Origin: Ascaris suum
Lineage: Eukaryota; Nematoda; Chromadorea; Rhabditida; Ascarididae
Reading direction: 5' to 3'
DNA: 64,000 nt
NCBI GenBank assembly: GCA_013433145.1
Contig: CM024168.1
Coordinates: forward strand, 6,518,184-6,582,183
Shown here: positions 16,412-28,500 of the stretch, in pieces
Layout of the letters: the number at the start of each line of letters is the position of its first letter
Numbering within the stretch: the stretch's first letter is position 1
The notes under the pieces: model-generated
Seen by the model: only the letters and a program-made list of their open reading frames with translations
Told to the model about the DNA's origin: nothing
Database searches by the model: none
Made by a program: the position numbers and the translations under genes

Positions 16412-16799
16412 TTCAAATATTGGAAATTTTGAGCTTTCTATGCCTATTCTTTTTCGTGGATAGGTATGGGATAGGTTAGTGAAAAATGTATATATGCCAT
16501 TTTTCATACTTAAGAGTTTCCACGCTTGACAGATCTCAACGAATGGAGCTGCACAAGCGTACGTTGTATCAAATAGGAGTACAAGACGAGCTCTGTCCAC
16601 CTAGTGCTGTTACTTGTCGAGATTGCTGCAAGATGTGATGTAAAAGGAGTGTATACGCTTTCCTATGGAAATATATAGATGGTGAAATCGGGTCTGATCA
16701 GTGGGCATCGAATGGCGCAGTCTGTTACGCATTGGATTGAGGTGAAGGCTAATGGCAAGAAGGGAGGACTCGATCCAATTCAGGGCGCATGTTTGTGTT

Positions 16800-17510
16800 T
16801 GGGCGCGGTGTAGATGGGGATGGGTTGATCTTTTTGATTCGGTGTGACTTTTAAATGTGGTGTGTGATGTGGGAGGGGGGGGGGGAAGATGTGCGCGTGG
16901 ATGTGTGTGGTGTGTATGTACGTGGGGGGGGGGAGGAGGGGAGGGTGGGGTGCTGTGTGGTGCGTGTGTATGGTGTGTTGTGTGGGTATGGTGTCGGTGT
17001 GTGGTGTGTGTGTGTCTCCGTTTGTGTGTCGTACGAAGGGGCGAAGCCCCCTACCGGTTCATTTATGGCGTAAAGGGAGGCCAAAGCCCCCATGTGTGTC
17101 AGAGCCTAGAAGGAGTTGTATGGAGCTGTGATAACTCCAGTGCCTAGCATCAGTTCTGAAATAAAATCCAGATAAACAGTAAAGGCTCGTATACTCACTT
17201 CTGTCGTGTGTTGCTATGCCTGCTGTATTTCCGAGCGCCGAAGGCGCGAGCCTGTTATGTAATCCTTCGCCTACTGTATTTGCGTGACCTGGCGAGGGAT
17301 GTGGTCTGTGAGAAAAGATGCGTGCGCGTGGCGGAGCCTCGCGTGCGTTGTTGTGCGCATCCGTGACTTCTCCTATGTCATATCTCAAACCCAGTTGGAC
17401 GAATTTTGACCGGTTTTTTGTTAACAGTTTCGCGCAGAATGTGGGAAAATGCGATACGTGGACAAGTGAATCAAGCGCTAGTAATAAACAGAAGAATAGT
17501 ATTGGAAAGA
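16800..17510. repeat. GT/G-rich low-complexity tract followed by GC-rich repeat-like segment
   Basis: From about 16855 to 17030 the + strand is almost wholly G and T, with G runs of eight or more bases and GTGTGT tracts. It is followed to about 17510 by a segment visibly richer in GC than its surroundings. This carries small self-complementary motifs, GGGGCGAAGCCCC near 17039 and GCGCCGAAGGCGC near 17236. The compositional break suggests an inserted repeat element, but I could not define terminal repeats or coding capacity. The open frames here (up to 109 codons on both strands) are low-complexity artefacts. Confidence 0.5.
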
Positions 17511-20500
17511 AATGGAATCTTTTTAGTGAGGTTGCGGATGTTTATTTGCGTTTTTAGACAGTTTTCTGTGAGAAAAAATTATGACGCCGTGCACTCGAAC
17601 TTAGGTTTATGGTTCTAAATGAGGAGTTCCTCACACTTACGAAGAAGACAACTTTCAGTGGGGAGAAGTGAACAGAATGCACTTGTTGAGGGGAATCACC
17701 GATCAATTTTCGACAGATTTTAAACACGAGCGATTCCTATCAGCTCGCCTAACACTATCAGGTATCAGCAAATGTGCCACTCGTTATCGTTTACAACTGA
17801 ACTTCACTTCAGATATGAAAAGCAATAGAATTTGATTTCAGAACCTTTCTAAAACATCAAACTTTTCGATGGGATTTGTGAGGGAAACCCACAACGGTTT
17901 CTTTTGGTGGCAAATCAGTGAGTAAATAGACAGCGTTTTCAGGTGGCACGATGTGTTGAAACTCAAAAATTGTTGGCACTCACAGAAGTTCCCTTTATGC
18001 AAGTGAAAAACAGAAGGGAGTAGATGAGAATTGACGAAAAATGTTCGTTCATCGTTGACTGGAGAATACTTACATGGTATTATGGTTTATTGTAGCAAGA
18101 AAACACTACTGTATGTGAGAAGCGATAAATGGAAAGGAGTTTTTCGCGGGCTAGCAAGATATGCGCTTTTTGTAAATCGCCTACTCAACCGATGAATTGC
18201 AACAATACTCAGGCGAGTAAGAAAGATTTGAATAAATGATAAAACAAGTGGGAATAGGTGCCTAAATGGCCAGCACCATGCGCTATATCGCAGTTCAGCT
18301 CATCAATCGATCCATTTCCATGAGATTTGAATAAATGATAAAATATGCGCAATAATGTCTCAAGCTTTTAATCGACACGATTCATTAAACAAATCTTCCC
18401 CGAAAATCAATTTTCTGGGATCAGATCGATGCAAAAAAATGCATGTAAAACGAATAGGCTTGATGAATTTTTTTCACTTTAAATTGTCGATAAGCCCTTC
18501 CGTGATAATTAGATCAGCATATATAAATTAAATTTACGCACGCGTACATGCTTACGCACGTCGGTCCATACAGTTTGATCCTGATTTTGACGTCGTCGAT
18601 TTCTGTTTTACAAATGGCCATGCACTTGGCTATTCTACCCAAAACGCACGCTGCATCCGCGTTGTGGAGATGTGTTGAAAATCGTTCACGGACGTGGGGG
18701 ATCAATAAAAATGAAATCGAGCATCAAAATATATGGACAGACGTTTGTGTGCATGTACGCGTGCGTGCGTCTAATTTACGTATGATCGCCTCTAAAATTT
18801 TTTCGCAACGCTTATTAGAAAATATCCAATCATCTGCGACCACAGTATTGTAGAAATGGTGAATTTAATCGACGACAGCTTCCGTTTACAAGTTCTCTGA
18901 AAAGAAAAAGATTTTTAACCGTGAAAAGAAAGCGAAATGCGTTAGAAGACTACAGTCGGCGATTGGTTCAATTAGGTTTTGCTTGACGTTCTCACTGTCC
19001 ATTTCGTTAATATCAAACTGTAAACATTTTAGCGACGTGAGGAACAAACACATTTTTTGTGTGAGTGTAACATGCAACCACGATTTAGTGAAATTTTATT
19101 CGAGTATTTATGTTCTGATCATTTATAATGGAATCTCCTACTTCCATATACAGGTGTGCCAATAATAAAAAAAGGCTCCGGCCGAACTATGAAAGCATTC
19201 TCTGTTGTCTTGTTGTAACCGACTTCTTGAAGTTTATGTTCTGTTGTAAATGTTGCTGCTTTAAAAACCTTCAAAAGTGATATTTTATTGTTCGTTTATT
19301 GCAAATCGTCTTTTGTTTATTTGCGATGAAGCAGTTAGCAGAGGGTTTATAATTTATACGATTTATAAGTTAATTTCCTCCATGATGCTAATCAGCATTA
19401 TTTCGATGAAACGATGGCTGAAAGAAGCTGCGAAAGGATATATATCTTTATATCTATTCAAATTTCAGCAAACCTCGTTGCCAAAATTTATATACACTTC
19501 ACAAACGTTCAATGAGCACTTCAAACTCGCATTGTTGACATATGCTAACATTTGCGTTTAGCCGTTGATAACCATATTGGCAGAAATGTTTCCCACAATA
19601 AAGGTATGAGTTTAGAATTCAACCGAGTGTCGTTATAGTAGGCGAGATGAAATGTACCGAGAGTGTAATTCGCATTTGCATTCTATTATCGTGATGCAAA
19701 TCCATAGATAAAAATCCATAAAGTTCCATATCTTCATCCTCATCACCTTCTCCCTCTTTCGCTAATGGTTTATGGTTGATGTTAAAAGGATAGTGCAGCA
19801 TACATTTCATTTTATAGGTGCATTCTTTTCAGCGTTCCGAATCGATTCATCGAATTTTCTAAAGGCGAATGCGCGCGCATGCATCGCCTTTCTTGCCTCT
19901 GGTATTTGGCAAGATTAGCCACTGACGTAGTTTTATCAGTTTTGATTTGATGTCAACGCAATATAAATGAGTTAGAATTATGATCGCTTATGAAATGCTG
20001 GTTCGTTGCTATAGGAGACATTCAAAGGCACCTCTTTTGCGACAAGTTTGTGATTGCGCAGCTTGCTTGCTTCCTTTTTTGAAATCATCTCTACTGCGAG
20101 TATTTCACATGAAATCAACATGTGATTGAATCGCGGTGAGTATTTATGAGAATTTGCCCATTGCAAGCTGATGTTCGTTAAGTTGCTCTTCAGAATTCAA
20201 ACATGTCGAATCAAGCTATATTCTCAGCGACATCTTCGGCTTCAGGTCTTTAGGTGGTGCATCACCTCACACCTAATCTAACTTACCTTTTTCCATGACG
20301 TACCAGTACAGTCTTCGTTTTAGCGCTGTATTTCAAATGGTCATATCCATGTTTCTCTCATTTCCTTCACCTCATAATCGCTTATGGAAGAGTGCTGTGA
20401 TCGTAGTTTACATTCCCATTTCTATTAGTCGCATCAGCCATTCGTATGGAAATCAATTATAATAATTTTTTGTTTGTTCTTTAATAATCGAAATTCTTTG

Positions 20501-22465
20501 TTAATTGTTGATGCTTCCTAGGAAGACTTTTTTGCGTCTGTCTGCTATCACTGAGATCACTAGCACGTCAGTGCGCTTGCAAATTTCAGTTTTGTTGTCG
20601 TTTCGACGCTCGGTGTTGCCAAGGTAATGCGAGTGCTTCCAACAGTTTCCTATAACCCATCCTTTATGATTTCATAATCTGAGACCTCTATATGTCCCTA
20701 TCACGCAGTATTACTTCGGTGCTTCAGATACTTCACATCTCTCGCGCCAGATAAAGTTCTTTAGTTCTTCGCATTAACATATCAAATTTTCTTTTGCTAG
20801 TATTTGTTTCCGCTCTAAATACGTCGGTAAAAGGAACTGAGCAAGATATATTAGTAAAACTCAGTAGTTTGGTCTAATGCTATAATGCTTTGTGATAGTT
20901 CAGCTGGCCTACTCCATGCAAATATCACTGTGTAATACGCCTATAGATAGATATACTTGCATAAATACGCCCTTTGAAAAAATTGCATTAGCAACACTCC
21001 TCACAGTTATTTCCGTTATGCATAAATATGTCTCTTTCAAATAACGACTCACTAAATTCGAAGCATGGAAATGTGGTGGGTCTAGTCAGAGCCATTAGGG
21101 CAATGTATAGCAAGTTTTGAAATCATAGAGCAGCTTTTAAAGGATTTAGAGATTCTAACAGGTGCGCGAAAGTTCGCGAGAACTGTTTTGCAACCTGTCG
21201 AGTTGTGAAACAGTATAACAACGAAATTTTTATTAAAAATTGTATAAACATAAATTTCAAGGTTAACTATCAATTTGGACGTTATTATATGAGGCGAATA
21301 TATTAATCTATTAGGAAGGCATTTCCTATTACTTCTGCTTCATTTATGGAAGCGGTTGGTCTAATGGATGAGTTCACCTAAAACTATCATTTTAGTACCT
21401 CTTATGAGTTTTGCCAGCAGTAGTGCAAGCGAAAAGCTGGGCCTTTCAAAAATGAGATCATTAAAGCGAAACAATGAAATCGAGTCTTATATTGATTTAT
21501 TTTCTTATGACCTTCTTCTTTAACATTAATATGCAAGTTTAAGAGCCTTCTTCTATTTGGAACTATGCTGAAATCTGCTAGAGAGCACGTTTTTGTGGGT
21601 AGAGATTGTCAGTAGATTCCAGCAATGCACGTGAAAAGCTGCACATCGCGAAGTTGCTAAAGTTGCATGACTATATATTGCAAGTTTGGCTTTTCCAGAG
21701 GTCAAAAAAGCGGAAGTGATCGTTTTTAATTTGACTACATGGCATATATGCTTATTATAAGAATGAATAACCCTTTTATCGACCGCCGGTTTCCAACGAA
21801 CTCGAATGGTGAGATGGCGCAGTGAGAAGCAATTTGAGTGATGCCTTTGATTTTGCGCATTCTTCATTCCTTACTTTTGTTGTACTTTTCATGTTGCCCT
21901 CCTCTATTGTTAATGCTTTTCAATGCCAGATGAAAGAAAGTTTTTATTGCCTAGTCGGTTCAACATGCTTCACTTGGAATTGCTACCGATCAAGAAAACA
22001 ATTCATATATACTCTACCCTAAAACGCATCTTTTAACAGATGAAATCTGATTCTAATACCTATACCAAGACTCTTTTATCCTTCAACGAGCGTAATCTTG
22101 TCACAATTCGTTAACACCGATATAGCTGTGAAATGGTTTGGGTTGAAGCTGGAAAAAAGTTGAAAATTTCGGGTTGTTTTTGTTCAAATACAGCAAATTC
22201 AGACTGGTGGAGAAATCTTGATGTCTATTCAAATGCAAATTTCGATTCCATTATTAATCTAAATTAAGGTAATACCTTCTAACCTTGTTTCTATTTCACT
22301 ATAATGCGCACCGTTAGAGTGCTTTCGAAGCGACTTGCGTCACCGTGAAACGGAAAAAACAATGTCTGTGACGAAACGCACTAGTATTTTGCGCAAACAT
22401 TTTTATAGCTGCAAATACGTTTGCTAATAGCAACTTCATGAAATCGTTCACCGCCTCTTCGTTTC
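17511..22465. other. Stretch without a recognisable gene; upstream of the SLC41 gene
   Basis: AT-rich sequence with only short open frames. A 20-bp string, GATTTGAATAAATGATAAAA, occurs twice about 100 bp apart near 18226 and 18327. The promoter of the SLC41 gene should lie toward the right end, but no core element can be told apart from background. Confidence 0.45.
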
Positions 22466-22501
22466 ATGCCCACACGTATCTTCGATAACGATGAGAACGA
22501 G
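22466..22501 (+). CDS. Putative first coding exon of the SLC41 gene
   Basis: ATG followed by 12 codons ([12 protein letters not shown]) and a strong donor, GAG|gtacgt. It ends in phase 0, matching the phase-0 acceptor at 23581 (tttttcag). An upstream ATG at 22438 opens a short out-of-frame reading frame that would overlap it. No conserved residues support this exon, so a different or additional 5' exon is possible. Confidence 0.5.
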
Positions 22502-25500
22502 GTACGTATGTGCGTGTGTTGGAATCACGTTGTTTGCAGAGCTGTTCTCTTAAATAAACCGTCTATTGGATATCGAATGTCAAGATCGATTGCAATAGAA
22601 GGACGTCTGTGTCTCTATTTAGTAACACTTCAAACGGGATGTGTCATACATATCGCGTAAGTGAGAGAAAATTTGCAATGAAAAAGATTAAAGTTAATGA
22701 GAGACACCTTCACAGATGTGATAATCGAAATGTTATGCACAAATGATGATGGAAATTTGTTTATAGGCTTACAAGCATGTGAAAAATAATTGATAGATGT
22801 TTGGCTCTCAGTTATAGCGAAATGAATATCTCAATTAGCATTTATTCTTCGATCCATCCATAAGCCTAGCTCGTATAGTGGCAGACATACGAAGACCAAA
22901 AATGTGGATGATGCGGTCTTGACAAACACCTTTTACGAGGCCAACAAACGTATCTTTTTAAATGTTGGGATTAATTTATTGAAGGGATAAAGTGGTAGTT
23001 GATATGTAAGAAGATTTAGGATCTAGTTTGAAAGGAATGTGTCCTGGCTACCTGATGTGAATTTTTCAAAGATTTCGATGAAATAGTGGTGCACTTGTAG
23101 GTGGTGCTTTCACGTTTACTATTTTTTGTGGCCACCAATATGTGGATAATTCTTGAGACTCATTCCTCTCACTTTTGCTTATTAATTGAGATTATACTGA
23201 CGGAAAACCTGTGCAGTGCTTCAGCTTAACTGCTTCTCCGCTATGATGAGAGGATCCCTCTGATGACAATAACTGCTCTGCAGGCAACTGTTTTCGTTCC
23301 AATCTGCTCGTGAAGAGAACGCATTCCACGATCAAATGCGTTGAGCACGTCGTCTCTAGTAAAAGCGTTCTAACAAAAAAACTCAGCCTTATAACATTAA
23401 AATGCTGTCGTTTTGCAATTAGAGAGATGTTGAGCAGATACCGATGTTTTCCCTCGAGGAAATGAAGTCAAATGACATCCTCAAAAGTGTTCGGGCGTGC
23501 CCGATGTCGACGAATGCTCTTATTAAAACTCTTATTGATTATAGCGAAGAGTGCCCGGAATTTATCAACTCGTTTTTCAGGTGTCAGATCCGAAGAAATC
23601 CTTAGCAGACATAATCGATTTGGTGCCCTTGAAGAACGACATAGTCCTACATTCAGTGAACGCAGCTATGGCCGAAGGACCGTTATCGGTGCTTGCCGCC
23701 GGTAGTGTACTTCCATTCAGTACGGCAGCAACAGGCATTATGCTAAGGTTGCCCCGCTATATGCCCCTTAATGAGCTGCATATTGAAAGCAGCAAGTCCT
23801 TCATTTTACAGGTTATCATTTTTTGTTTTTATTCTCTGTTATATTTCAACGTTTCTTGGGGAAATGACCATGAATATTGTTCTTTTCAATACCTCCATCT
23901 GTGAAAACAGTTAGGACATCCATTTCCATTTCTCACAATAGGTAGTCTAAACCCCAATAGGGCTATGTACTTTCCAATATTCTGAAAAATGCTTTACTTG
24001 AGGGAGATTTTATAAACGTCAGAGCAGTATTTGATTGTATTTCTTCTCATGTGAAGCACACCTTTCAGTTCGTACATTCTCGGGAAATAGGCCTTAAATC
24101 GCTAGTTAAGAAGCATAAATTCAACTATCACTGCTTTACCCAAATCCGTTTTCAAAGAGAACATAACTTGCAATCGTTGAGTATGAAAAGCAATGAGTGG
24201 AGTGTTCGATATGCAAAACAGAGCTTTCTTTAAAGGGAAAATTGCAAAACGCGAGTGAAAACGTTGTAATATTAAGCATCATTTCTAAGTAAGGTAACTG
24301 CTGATAAGGCAAAGATTTATTTCAGAACGAGTTTTATTTCTTTAAGGATCAAGAAAGGATCAAGAAAAGACGAACCTAATAAATGGGAGAATAAAATGGT
24401 ACCAGGAATTCTATTACATGCGAAAGCATCGTATTTTATGAGATCACCGTTCAAGAATGAGGTCAAATGTTTTAGTATAGGAACAATTGATTACATTTGT
24501 GGAATTTTTCCACTTTCTTAAAAATTTGCTAATTTTTTCCCCAATAAGAGCTTCTTCTCTCTCATTCTGAACCAGCTGCTGGAAGTTCCCTTTTACTAAA
24601 ATAAAGTTAAGAAACGAATTTCAAGGTGAAATGAAAGTGAAAGCGAAATTTCGGTTCAAGATGCAGCGCTTATGAAACCCACACACTATTGGCATTAACT
24701 TTCAGTCCATGTTTCCATTCCTTGCGGCAGGAGCAGGGATGGTTGGGGCAGGACTGTTACTGGATCATGCTGCCTCTTGGAGTCTATTTGAGTCGACGCC
24801 GGAAACATTTATTCTTGTTCCGGCATTACTTGGCCTTAAGGGAAACCTGGAAATGACTCTAGCTTCAAGGCTGAGTACCATGGTTAGCAAACATTTTAAT
24901 TGTTTCAATAGCATATGCTGTCCAAACTTTCACAGACCTATTAGAATTGTCAATATGTTTGTTACGCTTTCCTCGTTTATATTTTTTCCTCCTATTTTTT
25001 GCAGGAGGTGTTGCGCACTAAAGCAAATGATGAGCGCTAAAATCACCAAAGGGATGATTTACCAGATGACTTTGTGGGTGAGCGAAATCAGGATGCAGTA
25101 CTTTTCAACGAGCTAAAATGACGACTGCAAACGATGTACTGATAACTTACGGAAAAACTGTTGATAAAATTTTTCGAACAGTTATGAAGTTTTGTCAATC
25201 TTCTATTGTTGAACTGAGAACAGGCAAATTTTACGTACTGAATATGACATAATAGTAGCTTGATCTTAGGTTGATTCTTTACACAAGAGGCATTATCAGC
25301 GAAAAAGTGGAAACAGATTTTTGAAGCGGAAAATCGATCAGAACACAGTGTAAATCATATAATCAACATTGATGGAAACTCATTTACTCGTTTTTACAGC
25401 AGCGTCGATACTATCAAATTCATTTACGCAACAGCCTTTCAGCCTTTAATTAGTATACATCGGTTTTGCTTCCGATCTCATCGAAATTTCTGACCACTTT

Positions 25501-28500
25501 ATTGCAAAATTTGTGAGAATGAAACCAGATGAAGCATTGAAAGAAAACGGACTTCATTTGAAGGAAAGACGGCGAACGGATGCTTAAGCAGTTATAAAGC
25601 ACCGCACATTCCTGCGAGTGAAAGTGGACTGCTACGATGACGAAAGGGTTTTTTGAAATCTGCTTGTTTTCGTGACATTTAAGATCTTTCGATGAGATTT
25701 TCGGGCAGCAGAGAATAAGTGGATCTAACTCAATAGTAGAACGCACTTCTGCGCCTGTGACACAACGTTTGTGGGCAAAGGAGGGAGAGGTGAAAATCAC
25801 TGTAACTATTCCCAACCAGTCATGAGCACTCATCCCATTTCAAGCTACTACACTTTCGCCGTTCTACTATGCCTTTGACAGCTTCGATGAAGAGAGCTTT
25901 CCATGCGAGTTTGGGACTGGAAGGAAAGAGAAGTCACTTTTGGAGAACAGCACGAGAAGATTGTGCACGAGGTGTAGCAAATTTTGTGGTAGGATGGTAG
26001 GAGTTCAGTGGTTTCTTTTCCACTTTCATAGCGAAGCATTCCGCTCACAAATGCCAGCTTCACTTATTCTAATGTACGTGTACTTCTGATTACAACTTGC
26101 AGAGGTCATGTCTTCTATACTCGATGGTAGTGCAGTAGTTTCGGCTTAACCTATGCCTCCAAACTTTGCTTTCACTTAATGCAGGAAAAAGCATTTGTTC
26201 AAGTAGCTCATTGGGTGTCAATATGAAGAGTCTTCTAGCCTTACTGAATGTTGAATATCTCCATCGAAACTGTCAAAGACATGTTAGAACGGCAAAAGTA
26301 TAGTAGCTTGAAATGGGACGAGTGCTCGTGGCTGATTGGAAATGGTTACAGTGATTTTCATCTCTCACCGTCGTTGAGGACTCTGGTTTCTTTATTCCAA
26401 CCAGCTCAGTTTCCTTTCCTCGTTGTTGAAATTTCCCAGCTCAGAGCCTTTGTCTTGTTTAATGAGCAAACTCTTTCAACGGATCATTTCAGTCAAATAT
26501 GGGACTGATGAGTACGAGTACCGAGCAGTTGAAGGTGGCATGTGTAAACCTAGCGTTAACTCAGGCACAAGCAGTTATTGTTTCGTTCGTTGCAGCAGTC
26601 TTCACAGTTGCTGTTTCTGTCATTCAAACTGGACAGGTAAGCAACCAATTTTGCGCCCCTCCCCCTACGCCGTTCGTTCAATTAAGTATGCATAATGCTG
26701 CTGTGTTCTAATTGCGATCAATCTCATGATGGTGACTCCTGCCACTGAAAGTATTGTAAGCTTTGTGGAAGGAGGGTGTGTGGGAGTTACTATCGTGGAG
26801 TAGGTTCTAAGCTGTGTGGGAGTTCCATTGCGTGTATCCATTTGCAACTCTAATAGCATAACTTATGCAACTGTGCCACTGCTTTATCCCCTTGCCCAAA
26901 ACGATTATCAAGCCTTAATAATGAACACAAGCTGATAAGAGGCTGAATAAATGCGGTAATGAAGGAGGAAGCATTCCTTACTTTCTTCTTCTCGGAGGAT
27001 TAAAATATGATGTGTATAATAAATATGAAAGGCTCATGGTGAATCCTCTTGAACTCTAAAGTTTTCCACTCTCTTTAATTAATCAACTCAAGTAAAGTAG
27101 AGCCAATACCAATAAAGTTACATTTGTATGACGTGAATTCATTGCGAAGGCGTATCGTATTTTCTGACGTAGAAAGAAGAAAAAACGAAGGAAGCAAAAA
27201 GTGCGTCATACAAGACTAAAAAACAAGTTGATTAGACTCGCTGCATGGCGGATGTTTTCACATGAGTTTTATTTCACAGAGGATTGAGTTCGGTAACGGC
27301 AGTACCATTAAGGTATGTTTGGAATTTACCAATGGAAAAAGGAACAAGCACACGGTTTAAGAGGTAATCCCAAACCACTGTTAACATAGAGCAAAAGACG
27401 ATAATTTCATTCACGAATGCCGCGTGGTACTAAGCAAAACAACTGCACCACTAGACAATTGCTGCATGATGGAAATGTTCAGAGAGCACACAGAGCGTGT
27501 GTTTCCACTGTGTGCATAGGTATTCCACTTGAATCCGAGCTCCGATATATTGTTTTGGGACATAACTCTGCGATGCAACTATACCATGAAAAAACTGCCA
27601 GCTATAGAGACCTTCATGCTATAAGTATACTCCAGCGCAAGTGTCCAGAACCAAAAAATATAATTGTGCGGAATATTCCATTTCATTTTCAGTTCCTTGT
27701 TGCAGATCGCCTTTTGCACTGCTAACCATTAAGCGCAATGCATTAGCTCACCTTATAAAGGTGCTTAAATACACGAAATACTAAGCAAGATGCCAAAAAT
27801 CTAGATTGTTGTAAAGCGTACAGTTTAATCAATGTTGCTCTTATCCGATTTTAAAAAGACTAAACGTTGGGATTATTTTTTCCTATTCTATCCTCTTTAC
27901 CTTTATGCTTTTCTTTGTTTCTCTACACGACCTAAAATGCACGCCTTCATTATCGAACGGCACAGAGTAAGAATCGAAAAAGCTTTGCAGTAAAGGGTAA
28001 AGAGAATGCGGGGGTGAGGGACATAGTGATAACATTTTTTTATAGAGCGCATTAGGTTAAAGCGTTATGTTAAATTACAAGCATTTGTCACAGATTGGCA
28101 AAATCACAAATAGCGATACACCATTATCTGCCACAGTTCAAATAGTTCGACTGCTCAACCCTTCCCTTTTAGTACTTCTTCCTTCTTTGATCAATAGTCT
28201 TACTCCCTACTCCTTCATGGAGTAGGTGGACAATCTGTGAACTAATTAGCGACAGATTTTAATTTCCACCTTGTGACTTCTTTTTTCTACCGCTATCTCA
28301 CAGTGATTTTTCAACTTGGATAGCTGCCACATTTGCAGTAACAATGTCTTCATAAGCATTCTTTCGTGTCCTCAGTTAGATTTGAGTTCCACTATTGAAT
28401 TTCCCACTGAAAGCTACAATCACCGTCCTGAGACAATTGTTTTCAGGCCCATTATTCGACAGCCGCATTGTTGGCCGCATCGAGTATGGTGACAGCTACA

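Noticed and set aside
16851..17147. Overlapping frames of 70-96 codons on both strands
   Set aside because: Produced by the GT-rich low-complexity tract; translations are Val/Cys/Gly or Thr/Pro/His repeats.
24883..25116. Read-through of the SLC41 exon giving a 135-codon frame
   Set aside because: Similarity ends exactly at ATG|gttagc, and the next conserved residues (SNMG) resume at 26493 in phase.
25450..25833. 127-codon frame on the - strand inside an SLC41 intron
   Set aside because: No motif, no splice context and biased composition; most likely chance.
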